From positions 186,001 to 250,000 of the forward strand of contig NZ_CP073343.1 of assembly GCF_024397855.1 (NCBI RefSeq): a stretch of DNA of 64,000 nt, in the 5' to 3' direction. The notes under the pieces were generated by a model. That model searched no databases. It had not been told where the DNA came from and saw only the letters and a program-made list of their open reading frames with translations. The translations under genes and the position numbers were made by a program. Below, one piece after another: positions 1-9,030 of the stretch. Source of the DNA: Marinomonas rhizomae (GTDB lineage Bacteria; Pseudomonadota; Gammaproteobacteria; Pseudomonadales; Marinomonadaceae). The stretch's first letter is position 1. Every line of letters starts with the position of its first letter.

Positions 1-402
1 CCTTCCATTAACGAACTGAACTCGTGTCTTGCTCTGGTGGAGTTTGTAGATACCAAACTGGATAACTTTTCCGATCATCATTCCTCGGAAGATATGGTTA
101 TCGTTCACCGCGGTTTATCCGGCTATAGAAATTTTTTGCAGGATGACGTGATCACGCCAAAGTTATTAAGCATGTATGGCGGTAACGAAGCGCAAGCCAA
201 GCTGATGCAGAAGCTTTTTGATAGACAAAAAAACACCTTTTTTAAGCACCTTAATGAAAGGTATTCAGAGAAAAAGCTCTTTACAGAATACGCTGCGGCC
301 ATAAATGACTGTACGGCTTACACTCGAATCAGAGCGGAAGTTGCCAAGCCTTTGAATGTTGCGCTTGATAAGATGATCGTGATGGCCAGACAAGTGAAGT
401 AA
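1..402 (+). CDS. 3' end of an unrecognised protein
   Basis: The reading frame is open from the first base of the window to a TAA at 400-402, so the true start lies upstream and at least 133 residues are visible. An internal GTG at 37 could be mistaken for a start, but the frame continues before it without a stop and there is no ribosome binding site. The visible part is hydrophilic, helix-rich and charged, without a signal peptide or membrane segment, and I recognise no family. It ends at a strong bidirectional hairpin terminator shared with the convergent phosphatase gene. Confidence 0.6.
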   Translation, partial: PSINELNSCLALVEFVDTKLDNFSDHHSSEDMVIVHRGLSGYRNFLQDDVITPKLLSMYGGNEAQAKLMQKLFDRQKNTFFKHLNERYSEKKLFTEYAAAINDCTAYTRIRAEVAKPLNVALDKMIVMARQVK

Positions 403-422
403 TAGTTTGAGTGTTTCAATAT

Positions 423-467
423 AAAAAAACAGCCATGTGTGCGGTGAAGCATCTTGGCTGTTTTTTT
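423..467. terminator. bidirectional intrinsic terminator
   Basis: A 13-bp inverted repeat (left arm 423-435, right arm 455-467, core ACAGCCA/TGGCTGT) has an A-run on the left and a T-run on the right. It can therefore end transcription from both the plus-strand gene ending at 402 and the minus-strand gene ending at 479. Confidence 0.85.
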
Positions 468-478
468 ATGAACGTTTT

Positions 479-1861
479 TTATCGTTTATTGTAGCAACGT
501 GTTAACTCAGAAAATTGATAAAAATAACTGCCAGCGCTAATGGGTTTACAGCTGTCTTTGAACGCGATTTCTTGCTCGTTATAAAGCATTTTTACCAACA
601 AACTACCCGTTTGATTGCGATAAACATCCCATTGGATATTTGCACTGTACGGAGCGACCCAACCGCCGCGCCAAGGGCTAGTTTGCAAGGTATAACCAAG
701 GTCACGTGACACGCCGGCCTCGCTGCCTTTTAACTGCATTTGCGCAGCAAACGGAATGATGGTTTCTGCATGGGCAAAACGTATTTTAGCGGCTTTGGTG
801 TTTGTGCCGTCTTGCACGCCTTTGATTTCATTGAAGAAGTCATCTTCTAATACCGACGCCATTTTGTAGGTGATGTTGGTGTCGGAGAAGCTTGGGCCTT
901 TCTCATAGAAATCTTCCCCATCCAGCACATAAGACAACCATTGAGATTCTTTTGGTGTGATGAATTGAGTGAAGTTCCATGGTTGTGTGCCAGCCTCGCC
1001 GGCTAAACCAGGGGCAATTAGATAAAGATTAAACAGTTGGATCGCCGCTTCCACATCGTTGTAAACGCTGGCTTTCTTCTTACCAACTTTCAGAAAAGAC
1101 AATTGACCTGCTTCAAGCTGATCAACAAAAGCCGGCTTGTAAACACGCTCTAGCATTTCTCGTGCGACTTGATGGGTTTTAGGTTGATCAAATAAGTGTT
1201 CAATAGCTTCCCGTAACTGCGGGTTTTCATCCTTGTAGTTTTGATAATCTTTGTTGTTGTCTTGTTTGTGGAAATAGAGCTGAGCCTTGTTTTTAACTGG
1301 CTTGCTGATGAGTGGTGCTAGGGCCGGATTGATGTTTTCTAAGCCTTGGACAAAAGCTAAACCACTGTCTCTAGCACGATCTTTCCCGGAGTATTCAAAG
1401 GCGATCTGTTGCTGATTTTTCACCGCACGATTGAGTAAACTGGCGTTGCGCTGTGCCATGCGTTCACCGATATGAATGTGTTCCTGTTTGCCCAACTCGG
1501 ATAAGTTGCCGTAGCCCATTTTTTTATTGGCAGCCATTAAACGTGCAATTTCAACTCCCAAGCGTTCACCCAAAGGTGTTAGTGCATTTTGTTCTTGCGC
1601 TGCTTGCCAGATTTTCAAGCTGATGTCGTCGTATTTTGGGCTCGAAAGCGCGCGCGAACCGTGGCGAGCGACTAATTCGGTGTAAATCAGTGTGTAGTTA
1701 TCAGGCACCGAGCTGTAGTTTTCTGCACTTTCTTGCGGAACATAAACGGATTTTGTCCCATAAATATAAGAGTCAGTAGAAGCGTTTGGTGTTGTGCCAA
1801 CTGAGCTGCAGCCAGTTAATGCTAGCATGCCGAGTATAGGAAGAAATGTCCTAGTATCCAA
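479..1861 (-). CDS. histidine-type phosphatase lipoprotein, MINPP/phytase-like
   Basis: This is a 460-residue clade-2 histidine phosphatase that probably removes phosphate from inositol phosphates or other phosphomonoesters at the cell envelope. The N-terminus is a lipoprotein signal with lipobox LTGC (Cys18). The phosphohistidine motif RHGSR is at residues 66-70 and the proton-donor motif is HAE at 364-366. HAE, rather than the HD of classical acid phosphatases, is the form known from multiple inositol polyphosphate phosphatases. The start is a TTG preceded by AAGGA at suitable distance; the next ATG (residue 12) would cut the signal peptide. It stands alone, facing away from the ATP-grasp gene behind it. 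The family call is strong; the substrate is inferred. Confidence 0.85.
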   Translation of the reverse strand: MDTRTFLPILGMLALTGCSSVGTTPNASTDSYIYGTKSVYVPQESAENYSSVPDNYTLIYTELVARHGSRALSSPKYDDISLKIWQAAQEQNALTPLGERLGVEIARLMAANKKMGYGNLSELGKQEHIHIGERMAQRNASLLNRAVKNQQQIAFEYSGKDRARDSGLAFVQGLENINPALAPLISKPVKNKAQLYFHKQDNNKDYQNYKDENPQLREAIEHLFDQPKTHQVAREMLERVYKPAFVDQLEAGQLSFLKVGKKKASVYNDVEAAIQLFNLYLIAPGLAGEAGTQPWNFTQFITPKESQWLSYVLDGEDFYEKGPSFSDTNITYKMASVLEDDFFNEIKGVQDGTNTKAAKIRFAHAETIIPFAAQMQLKGSEAGVSRDLGYTLQTSPWRGGWVAPYSANIQWDVYRNQTGSLLVKMLYNEQEIAFKDSCKPISAGSYFYQFSELTRCYNKR

Positions 1862-2022
1862 AACAAAGTCCTTATGAGTGGGGATGATTTTTTATCGGTG
1901 AATATTAGTCATGTTATGTGACGTAATGATGACGTGACACACTCTAGGGTTATTTGTATTTTTGCTATATTGCGCGTGAATCTTGCAAAGTATGATTAAC
2001 CTTTGCAAGATTGATCGGTTAA

Positions 2023-2829
2023 TTAAAATCCGATTGGCTGATCTGTGAATGTGGCGGTCGATAGTAAATGCTGTTCATTAAGGTAATTAAGCAGTTCCGT
2101 ATTCACATCCTGTTGAATATTTTGCAGTCCTTGATTACCAAAAATACGATTAATTTCAATCACATAAGGTACAGATCCGACCATGGCGATATCGAACCCC
2201 GCGTGGTTGATGTCCAATGATTCGGCCAAATAAGTCACTAAATCTTGAGCTTCTTTTGGAATCAGCGCGACTTTCACTTGTCCGCCTTGGCTGATGTTGT
2301 TATGGAAACCATTGTCAGATTGTAGACGCCAATAACCGCTAACAATTTTATTGCCGACCCAAATAACGCGCATGTCTCTGTCTATGGGCAGATACTCTTG
2401 CGCATATAATACATCGGTTTGAGCAACGTAATCACGCCATTGGCCAATGGTTTCTATCAAAAAAACGCCATTGCCCATGCTGCTTTTCGGAATTTTTGCC
2501 ACAAAAGGCGATGGCATGTCATCCCAAATTTTTTCCGCTTCATAAGGTGTGTTAGCGGCAATAATTGTATAAGGGTGTTGTTGCGGCGCAACGGTGCGAA
2601 ATGTGCGAGTCATTTCGATTTTGTCGTGACCAATCATGTATGACGCAAGACTAGGAAAAATACGCTTTTTCAGCCCGTGAACCAAAGCAGTCAGTTGCCA
2701 ATACTGGGGAAATAATAACCAATCGGCTTCTTTGATTTCTTCCAAATGGTCGTACATAGACTCAGGTTTTATGTAGCGAACATGGGGTAAGTGCAAGGTT
2801 CTTAAGGCATCAAAAGAGATAATTTTCAT
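2023..2829 (-). CDS. ATP-grasp family protein (RimK-like)
   Basis: A 268-residue soluble protein with an ATP-grasp layout. An N-terminal preATP-like region comes first. A lysine-containing strand (PFVAKIPKSSMGNGVF, about residues 108-123) would bind ATP. It is followed by the QEYLP strand, an arginine-rich segment (DRDMRVIWVG), and the C-terminal metal-binding strand YVIEINRIFGNQG. Such enzymes ligate a carboxylate to an amine or thiol through an acyl phosphate, often adding amino acids to peptides or cofactors. The substrate cannot be read here. Behind it on the same strand, upstream in transcription, is a small membrane protein 115 bases away, so cotranscription is possible. The start ATG has only a weak Shine-Dalgarno. 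Confidence 0.75.
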   Translation of the reverse strand: MKIISFDALRTLHLPHVRYIKPESMYDHLEEIKEADWLLFPQYWQLTALVHGLKKRIFPSLASYMIGHDKIEMTRTFRTVAPQQHPYTIIAANTPYEAEKIWDDMPSPFVAKIPKSSMGNGVFLIETIGQWRDYVAQTDVLYAQEYLPIDRDMRVIWVGNKIVSGYWRLQSDNGFHNNISQGGQVKVALIPKEAQDLVTYLAESLDINHAGFDIAMVGSVPYVIEINRIFGNQGLQNIQQDVNTELLNYLNEQHLLSTATFTDQPIGF

Positions 2830-2944
2830 TTCATATAATCAGTAGCTAAACATGCCGCGATTGTGAGGCTTGATGACTAAAAAAGAAACAAAAAACACCA
2901 TGGTCAGACACAAAATTGTCTTAATAAATGTGGCTTAATTTCTA

Positions 2945-3382
2945 CTAATGTTCACGAGGTGCGTATTTAAGGAATACTCCCAAAGAAATCAGCAAGAAGC
3001 CTGCACTGGCAACAATTGCCACGGGGTAATACAAGTTCCCCGCCATATCGAGTTGGCTATATTTGATCACCATAATCAAGCCTTCTAATGCCATGGCAAC
3101 ACAAACAGTGCCAATAAACCTAGGCAAAGTTCGTCTTAATAAAACAATAACGTCATGTTCATTATCGCTGCCGTATTCCTTATTGATCACCATCGCCAGC
3201 TCAAATACAGCAATAGCGATGATGTTGGAATTGATAATCTTAATAATGACTTGGGTGAGGCTTTCGCCGTGATTGTATTCACTGATGGCGCCGGCGAAGC
3301 TGGCAATGACAACAAAGCCTGCCAGGGTAAAAAAGATAGTTGAAAATGTTTTGGCAAAGGTTTTTTGGATATTAATATTCAT
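2945..3382 (-). CDS. small four-helix membrane protein, unknown function
   Basis: 145 residues with four predicted membrane segments (about residues 14-34, 47-66, 89-108, 118-138) and a short charged loop NKEYGSDNEHD between the second and third. The distribution of charges suggests both ends in the cytoplasm. I do not recognise a named family. It lies upstream of the ATP-grasp gene on the same strand and downstream of the large PAP2 phosphatase, from which it is separated by a strong terminator, so it must have its own promoter in 3383-3550. Confidence 0.6.
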   Translation of the reverse strand: MNINIQKTFAKTFSTIFFTLAGFVVIASFAGAISEYNHGESLTQVIIKIINSNIIAIAVFELAMVINKEYGSDNEHDVIVLLRRTLPRFIGTVCVAMALEGLIMVIKYSQLDMAGNLYYPVAIVASAGFLLISLGVFLKYAPREH

Positions 3383-3553
3383 AAGTCATAAATCACCTTG
3401 TTGTAGATGCTGCTAACAATAGGGATTCATAACTTAATAACTAGATCAATCAATAGGTTACCGCGATGCTTCCTTGTTGATGACGTGGAATCGTCAGTCT
3501 TTACAGATTGTTCTTGTTTGCAGAAATAGGATGGATAGGGCGTATAGGGAAGT

Positions 3554-3591
3554 AAAAGAGAAGGCGAATGTCTGAATTCGCCTTCTCTTTT
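3554..3591 (-). terminator. intrinsic terminator of the PAP2 phosphatase gene
   Basis: A perfect 16-bp inverted repeat (3554-3569 and 3576-3591) with a 6-base loop, rich in GC at its core (AAGGCGAAT) and flanked by A and T runs. It begins 13 bases past the stop of the minus-strand gene that ends at 3605. Confidence 0.85.
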
Positions 3592-3604
3592 AATAGACCA
3601 AAAA

Positions 3605-5566
3605 TTATTCTTTAACCAGCAAGGTCAGCCCTGTGTCCTCGTAAAGAACAGAGGCTTTAAACCCTTCGGTGATGACGTTGTTAAACGTCCCTTTAAATTG
3701 ATCTGCTGATATTAGTTTGATGCGATCACCAACCGATGGAGATTTGTTTTGTCGTTTGACCACAAGATCCCCGCCAGTGATAACCACTGTTCCCTGTATC
3801 GTTAGTGGTTGTTCAACAGAAAGAGCAAGCGTTCCGCCTTTCACTAACAAATTGCCTGAACCGAAGGCGTTGCGTGATTGTGCTTCTAACGTACCTTCTT
3901 GCAGAACCGTTCCGCCTTCATAGGTATTATTCCCCGTTAAGGTTAGCCAGCCTGTACCTTGCTTGGTTAGTAAGCCTTTGCCACTGATATCATTACGCCA
4001 CCAGTCATGGGCATTAAAGCGGCCTTTTGCTGCATCCATATTAACTGTTACATCACCTAGAAACGCACCGTAACCATCTGAAGCGGTTACGTAGTCTAAA
4101 CGCCCCCAACCATTTGATTCATCTAGAACTGGGTAACCAGAATCAATGGATGTTGTGTACAGCACGGCGCGTCGCTGTTCTGCACTTAGGTAAGGTTGTC
4201 GTGTTTCTAATATCGCTTCGGCGCCTTTCGGGACAATGGGATCTTGACCTGCTTTACTCTTATCTTGGCTAAAGCCATATGTCATGCGGAAACGGTACAG
4301 GGCTTTGTTTCGATCGTGATCAGCCCAACGGTCGTTGTTATCTGCTTGGTGAGCCAGTTCGTACAGCGATTGACTGTTAGAGAGCGTAGAAAAATAGCTT
4401 GCGGAGTTTGCGTAAGCCGCTTGTTTGAGTTCGGTATTTTGGCTATTGGTCAGAGCTGCCGCCGCGACGGCTTGAGATTGAATTCGACCTCCAATGACAT
4501 CAAATGGCGAATGCATACCTGCCACAATCCGGCTTTCACCGAGTTCTGAGCCACGAGTTACCATTTCGGCAAATCGTTCTGGGAAGGCGTATGCATAGGC
4601 CCACGAGGCTAAATAGCCAGCATTAGTGTGACCACTTGGAAAAGCACCATCTTTACGGCGGCCGTCTTGGGCTTTGCGACGCTGATATTTAAGCGAAGGA
4701 ACGATTGCGACCTTGGTATCGTAAAGCTCGAACGTTTTATCGCCTAGTGTTTCTGTATCTGGCACGCCGTCGTTATTGGCATCTAGTGGAATAACCTGCC
4801 CTTTGTTGTTCATGCGCCATGGTCGAGGTGAGGCGAAAAGGTATTTAGATGGCGAGGTTGATGCCGAACTTTCACGTAGTAAATGCACGAAATCAACCAC
4901 CTTACCTAACTTAGACGAAGACAGCCCTTTTGCAGACTCATCATCACCGCCTTCAGAATAATCCATGGTCGCATTGGCATCAAAATAGGCCGGGTCGGAT
5001 AGGCCTCTGGACACATCGCTTGCTACATGAAGAGGCACGTTTGAATGCACTTCCGCTCCTTCTATATAAGCATTCGTTAATGGTCCAAAGCCATCAATGA
5101 CGCTGAAATTTTTATCACGCCTATCATCCAAATAGGCATCAAGGGTTTGTTGATAGGTGCGGTTATTGGTGACTTTTACAACATAGGCGATATTTTCTTG
5201 CCAAGCGATTGGGTCGAGGATTTTGGCACGACTAAAGTCGGCTGGCCCCTTGCTGTTAGCGTTACCGCTGGCCCATTGTTCGTCTCCTAGCGTCCATACT
5301 TGGTTAAATCCAGAGAGCAATTGGAGAATAGGGTTATAGGCAGGGTCGTATTTATTCTTGCCGCCATTGTTTTCAATGTTATCTACTGCAGGCAGAGGAA
5401 AGGAAACGTTTGGCACTGGAACGGTTTGCTCGTAGCCCAGTCCTGTTGGAGTACTGTTTGACGAGTTGTATTGCTGGCTTGCACAGGCGCTAAGTAGTGT
5501 AATGACACTGATGGCCAGCGCCATGGGTTTTAGTGTGGTATTGATATTTAAGTGCCTTGTTTTCAT
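3605..5566 (-). CDS. PAP2-family acid phosphatase lipoprotein with C-terminal beta-strand repeat
   Basis: A 653-residue lipoprotein (lipobox LSAC, Cys28). The full PAP2/class A acid phosphatase signature is present: K241-x6-R248-P249, PSGH at 310-313, and S345-R346-x5-H352-x3-D356. These form the vanadate-peroxidase-like active site with phosphohistidine chemistry. Between motifs 1 and 2 sits a DANNDGVPD loop (262-270) resembling a thrombospondin-type-3/EF-hand calcium site. The last ~130 residues carry the glycine-rich 'GxLTKQGTGWLTLTGNNTYxGGT' pattern (written here with variable positions as x) of the autotransporter-associated beta-strand repeat, without an outer-membrane barrel. It is therefore about three times the usual length of the family. 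A GGAG precedes the ATG. It likely dephosphorylates organic phosphates on the outer or periplasmic face. Confidence 0.88.
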   Translation of the reverse strand: MKTRHLNINTTLKPMALAISVITLLSACASQQYNSSNSTPTGLGYEQTVPVPNVSFPLPAVDNIENNGGKNKYDPAYNPILQLLSGFNQVWTLGDEQWASGNANSKGPADFSRAKILDPIAWQENIAYVVKVTNNRTYQQTLDAYLDDRRDKNFSVIDGFGPLTNAYIEGAEVHSNVPLHVASDVSRGLSDPAYFDANATMDYSEGGDDESAKGLSSSKLGKVVDFVHLLRESSASTSPSKYLFASPRPWRMNNKGQVIPLDANNDGVPDTETLGDKTFELYDTKVAIVPSLKYQRRKAQDGRRKDGAFPSGHTNAGYLASWAYAYAFPERFAEMVTRGSELGESRIVAGMHSPFDVIGGRIQSQAVAAAALTNSQNTELKQAAYANSASYFSTLSNSQSLYELAHQADNNDRWADHDRNKALYRFRMTYGFSQDKSKAGQDPIVPKGAEAILETRQPYLSAEQRRAVLYTTSIDSGYPVLDESNGWGRLDYVTASDGYGAFLGDVTVNMDAAKGRFNAHDWWRNDISGKGLLTKQGTGWLTLTGNNTYEGGTVLQEGTLEAQSRNAFGSGNLLVKGGTLALSVEQPLTIQGTVVITGGDLVVKRQNKSPSVGDRIKLISADQFKGTFNNVITEGFKASVLYEDTGLTLLVKE

Positions 5567-5682
5567 AAGTTAGAATCTCCATTTTTCTATTTATTAATAC
5601 AATCTCACTTACAGGTTACATTAGGGGTGTTAACGTTTTATGAGAAGAGATAACTCATCATGAGTCATCTCTATTGAAAGGC

Positions 5683-6597
5683 TTAGAGTGTCTCTTTTGA
5701 GGTAATTGGTCTCGCGACTTTGGTTTTACGTAGACGGCGAACAGAGTCGAAAATCAACATAGCAAGCGCTGACCAGATAAGAACAAAGGTGGTAAGTTTC
5801 TCTGGGCTAAGCGGTTCGTCGTACAAAAAAACCGCTAGGAAAAACATGCCAGTTGGGCCGATATACTGGAAGAAGCCAAGCGTTACCATGCTCACGCGAT
5901 TTGCCGCCGCGGCAAAACACATTAATGGCACCATAGTGACTGGACCTGCTGCAAACAGAAGCCAGTTTACTTGGGCGCTATTGTTAAAAATATTGGCAGT
6001 AGGCGATGGACTGAGTGCTAAATACAAGAGTGCGAAGGGCAGCATAATAGCTGTTTCAATGGCCATCCCAGTGAAACTATCGACGGCAATTTTTTTACGT
6101 ACCAAGCCATAAAAGCCAAATGTCAAAGCAAGGGCCAGAGCGATCCAAGGCAAGGAGCCAAATTGAATGACTTCAAAAGCCACCGCGCAAAAGCACAACA
6201 CGACCGCCGCTTTACGTACTCTATCGAGCTTTTCTTTAAAGAAAATTACGCCCAGCAAAATACTGATAAGCGGGTTGATGTAATAACCTAAACTGGCGCT
6301 TAGCATTTGGTTGTTTTGTACCGCCCAAATAAAGGTTCCCCAATTGACACCAATTAAAAGAGTAGAGGCAAGCATCGCTGTGAGCGCTTTACGAGAGCGT
6401 AAAACCGTTTTTAAAGCATCGGTATAACGCAGCAGCACGATTAAGAAGAGAACAATCACACAAGACCAAATGATACGGTGGGCTAGAATTTCCTGCGCGG
6501 GAACAAACGACATTTCCTTAAAATAAATTGGTGCAATGGCCCAAAGCGTAAAAGCCGTTAATGCGTAAAATATGCCGCTTCTGGAGGAGGTTTGCAT
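5683..6597 (-). CDS. rarD: RarD-type EamA/DMT permease
   Basis: 304 residues and ten predicted membrane helices arranged as two EamA repeats. The sequence follows the RarD family closely, including the early FTLWAIAPIYFK segment, ILAHRIIWS, and LLIGVNWGTFIWAVQ followed by SLGYYINPL. RarD members are named for a chloramphenicol-sensitivity phenotype, but their physiological substrate is unsettled. I chose the ATG at 6597, which has AGGAAA upstream, over the TTG at 6615, which has no ribosome binding site. It runs divergently from the FMN riboswitch-ribN unit and seems monocistronic. Confidence 0.88.
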   Translation of the reverse strand: MQTSSRSGIFYALTAFTLWAIAPIYFKEMSFVPAQEILAHRIIWSCVIVLFLIVLLRYTDALKTVLRSRKALTAMLASTLLIGVNWGTFIWAVQNNQMLSASLGYYINPLISILLGVIFFKEKLDRVRKAAVVLCFCAVAFEVIQFGSLPWIALALALTFGFYGLVRKKIAVDSFTGMAIETAIMLPFALLYLALSPSPTANIFNNSAQVNWLLFAAGPVTMVPLMCFAAAANRVSMVTLGFFQYIGPTGMFFLAVFLYDEPLSPEKLTTFVLIWSALAMLIFDSVRRLRKTKVARPITSKETL

Positions 6598-6770
6598 TGA
6601 CGTTTTCCTATTCAATGAATATTTATTTTTGAGTAAAGAGTGTATAGCAATACTGAGTATATGGTCAGGAGTTTGTTGAATATAAAATGGAGAATTTCAT
6701 TATGGTGATGACCGTACTTATTGCCTAAGTAAGAAGATGGGTTTAAAGTTAATGTATTAATTTTACTTAA

Positions 6771-6930
6771 TCGAACTTCGGGGCGGGGCGAAATTCCCCA
6801 CCGGCGGTGATTTGACAAGATTGAAGAATCTATCAACAGCCCGCGAGCGCTTTGTTTATTATGAACAAAGGTCAGCAGATCTGGTGAGACTCCAGAGCCG
6901 ACGGTTACAGTCCGGATGATAGAAGTCGAC
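6771..6930 (+). ncRNA. FMN riboswitch (RFN element)
   Basis: All the conserved blocks of the RFN aptamer are present in order: GAAATTCCCCACCGGCGGT, AGCCCGCGAGCG, CAGATCTGGTGAGACTCCA, GAGCCGACGGTTACAGTCC and GGATGATAGAAG. Helix P1 closes between ACTTC (6775-6779) and GAAGT (6922-6926). The expression platform runs from about 6931 to the start of ribN at 7047. It holds a CCTGA/TCAGG hairpin and a weaker pairing between CCAAGTCT (6930-6937) and AGACCTTGG (6993-7001). High FMN should switch off the downstream riboflavin carrier. Confidence 0.96.
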
Positions 6931-7046
6931 CAAGTCTTTGTTGCGCCTGATGCTTTTCAGGTGTTTCTGAGCTGTGCATTTTTGTGTGCAGACCTTGGTA
7001 TATTCCTCATCACCCCTGTACATCTTGATATTTGGAGAAACCAAAG

Positions 7047-7976
7047 ATGGCAGGCACATTCTTTATCATGATCGCGTGTTTTACGTGGGCACTTGATACC
7101 TTGATTCGTTACCCTTTATTGGGAGCGGGTTATTCCACACTGCAAATAGTTCTAATCGAACACCTTACCTTGGTGTTGTTTGTCGCACCTATGCTGTGGC
7201 GCTATCGCCATGTTTATCGCCATATGTCGATAAGTGGCTTTTCGTGTTTGTTTTTTATTGGCGGCATAGGCTCTGCCATGGGCACCTTGGCGTTTACAGA
7301 AGCCTTTCATTACTTGAATCCAACGGTCGTTATTTTGCTGCAAAAACTGCAACCAATCGTGGCGATTTTATTGGCCTACTGGTTGTTGAAAGAACGTATT
7401 GAAGGGCAATTTGTCCGCTGGGCGGCCGTTATTTTACTGGGCAGTTTCGTAATGATGTGGCCGGATTTGCGTCAATTAGGCGATGCCCAATGGCACTATT
7501 CCAGTGACGTAAGCAGTATTATGAAAGGCTATGGATACACCTTGATTGCGGTTATTGCTTGGGGCGCGGCGACGGTCTGTGGAAAATACTTGTCTTACCA
7601 ACATATGCCTGCGAACGCGATTATGTCCGGCCGTTTTGTTGCCGGTTTATTGGTGTTATTACCCATGGCATTAGCGCAGTCTGATACCTTGATTGCCATG
7701 AAGCCTGTCGACCTCAGCCTTGCCGTTGCAATGGCCTTACTGAGTGGTTTTATCGGTATGTGGTTCTATTACCAAGGTTTGAAAACGGTCCCTGCGCAAC
7801 TTGCCACCTTGGCAGAGCTGTCTTTCCCAGTATTCGCCGCCGCCATCAACTGGCTATTCCTTGATATGGGTTTAACTGGTTACCAAATCATCGGTGGCTT
7901 GATGCTGATCCTCGGCAACATCGGCTTGCGCATGAAAGAACTGAGAAAGGCTGAGTTAACGGCCGTGGCTCAGTAG
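7047..7976 (+). CDS. ribN: riboflavin importer RibN (DMT/EamA family)
   Basis: 309 residues, ten predicted membrane helices in two EamA repeats. The assignment rests on placement directly behind an FMN riboswitch, as known for RibN carriers of rhizobia and vibrios, and on the family fold. Riboflavin import is the expected role. The ATG at 7047 has GGAGA nine bases upstream; a TTG at 7032 lies inside that site and is not used. A hairpin terminator follows at 7995, so the unit is monocistronic. No riboflavin biosynthesis gene is adjacent, consistent with a salvage role. Confidence 0.87.
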   Translation: MAGTFFIMIACFTWALDTLIRYPLLGAGYSTLQIVLIEHLTLVLFVAPMLWRYRHVYRHMSISGFSCLFFIGGIGSAMGTLAFTEAFHYLNPTVVILLQKLQPIVAILLAYWLLKERIEGQFVRWAAVILLGSFVMMWPDLRQLGDAQWHYSSDVSSIMKGYGYTLIAVIAWGAATVCGKYLSYQHMPANAIMSGRFVAGLLVLLPMALAQSDTLIAMKPVDLSLAVAMALLSGFIGMWFYYQGLKTVPAQLATLAELSFPVFAAAINWLFLDMGLTGYQIIGGLMLILGNIGLRMKELRKAELTAVAQ

Positions 7977-7994
7977 TTTTAATTGTTTTGCCTT

Positions 7995-8033
7995 AAATGG
8001 TCTGGAAGGTGTTCTTTCAGGCCATTTTGTTTT
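7995..8033 (+). terminator. intrinsic terminator of ribN
   Basis: A 10-bp stem (AAATGGTCTG at 7995-8004 with CAGGCCATTT at 8018-8027, one G-U pair) is followed by TGTTTT. Confidence 0.7.
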
Positions 8034-8126
8034 ACGCATTGTCCTTTTTGACCCTAGGGTCTGTCCTCGTTTCTCGTTAATTGCCTTTTTATAATGCTTC
8101 TATCAAATTTATTGGTGGTAGGCATT

Positions 8127-9029
8127 ATGACGTTCAAAGACAGTATTTTGGCTCTGGTGATTATCCTCGCTTGGGGATTAAACTTTGTGGTGATTTCTTT
8201 TGGCCTTGGCGAAGTGCCGCCTTTGCTATTGGGTGGACTGCGATTTCTAGCGGTGGCGGCGATCGGGTGTTTGTTGGTGAAACGGCCTAACATTCCGCTG
8301 AAGTGGTGGTGTGTATATGCACTACCAATGGGTTTTATGCAGTTCGCCTTTTTGTTTATGGCGATGGCGAATGGTATGCCCGCTGGCTTGGCTTCTTTGG
8401 TATTACAGTCTCAGGCGTTGTTTACCATGGTATTTGCGTTGGTGTTTTTGAAAGAAGGTGTGCGTTTGCATCAAGTGTTGGCGATTGCTTTAGCGGGCAG
8501 TGGTTTGCTGATGATTGCTGTGGTGTCTGGCGTCAGCGATATGACGTTGTTTGGTTTTATTCTAACCTTGTTCGCCGCAGCGAGCTGGGCGCTAGGGAAT
8601 ATTAGTGCTCGCACTATGAGTCAGAAAGGCTATGCAGTGAATGTGAACATGGTTATTTGGAGTGCTTGGGTGCCGCCATTGCCTTTCTTTGTGTGTTCTT
8701 GGTATATGGAAGGGCCTGAATTGATGTATTCAGCTTTGATGAATATTGGTTGGGTGTCTATTGGTGCTCTGGTTTATCTTGCCTTGGTGGCGACTATTTT
8801 GGGTTATTCTTTGTGGGGATATTTGATGGGCCGCTATCCTGCGAGTCAAGTTGCACCCTTGACCTTGGGTGTTCCTATCGTGGGTTTGACCTTTGCAGCG
8901 ATAATTCTGGATGAAAGCCTGTTACCACTTCAATGGATCGGCGTGTGTTTTGTATTGATCGGTCTGTTGGTTAATACTTTTGGTGTTCGGCTTTTCGATC
9001 AATTCAAAACAACCTTCAAAGGGGTATAA
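8127..9029 (+). CDS. eamA: EamA, O-acetylserine/cysteine exporter-like DMT permease
   Basis: 300 residues, ten membrane helices. Segments such as LAWGLNFVVI, GMPAGLASLVLQ, SWALGNI and YLALVATILGYSLWG match the Escherichia coli EamA pattern better than other DMT permeases, so export of cysteine-pathway metabolites is the likely role. The ATG at 8127 is preferred to that at 8094 because it aligns with the family start and has GGTGG upstream. A TATAAT-like -10 box lies at 8090-8095. The stop is one base before the GTG of the GlxA-type regulator, so the two are almost certainly cotranscribed and translationally coupled. Confidence 0.85.
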   Translation: MTFKDSILALVIILAWGLNFVVISFGLGEVPPLLLGGLRFLAVAAIGCLLVKRPNIPLKWWCVYALPMGFMQFAFLFMAMANGMPAGLASLVLQSQALFTMVFALVFLKEGVRLHQVLAIALAGSGLLMIAVVSGVSDMTLFGFILTLFAAASWALGNISARTMSQKGYAVNVNMVIWSAWVPPLPFFVCSWYMEGPELMYSALMNIGWVSIGALVYLALVATILGYSLWGYLMGRYPASQVAPLTLGVPIVGLTFAAIILDESLLPLQWIGVCFVLIGLLVNTFGVRLFDQFKTTFKGV

Positions 9030-9030
9030 G

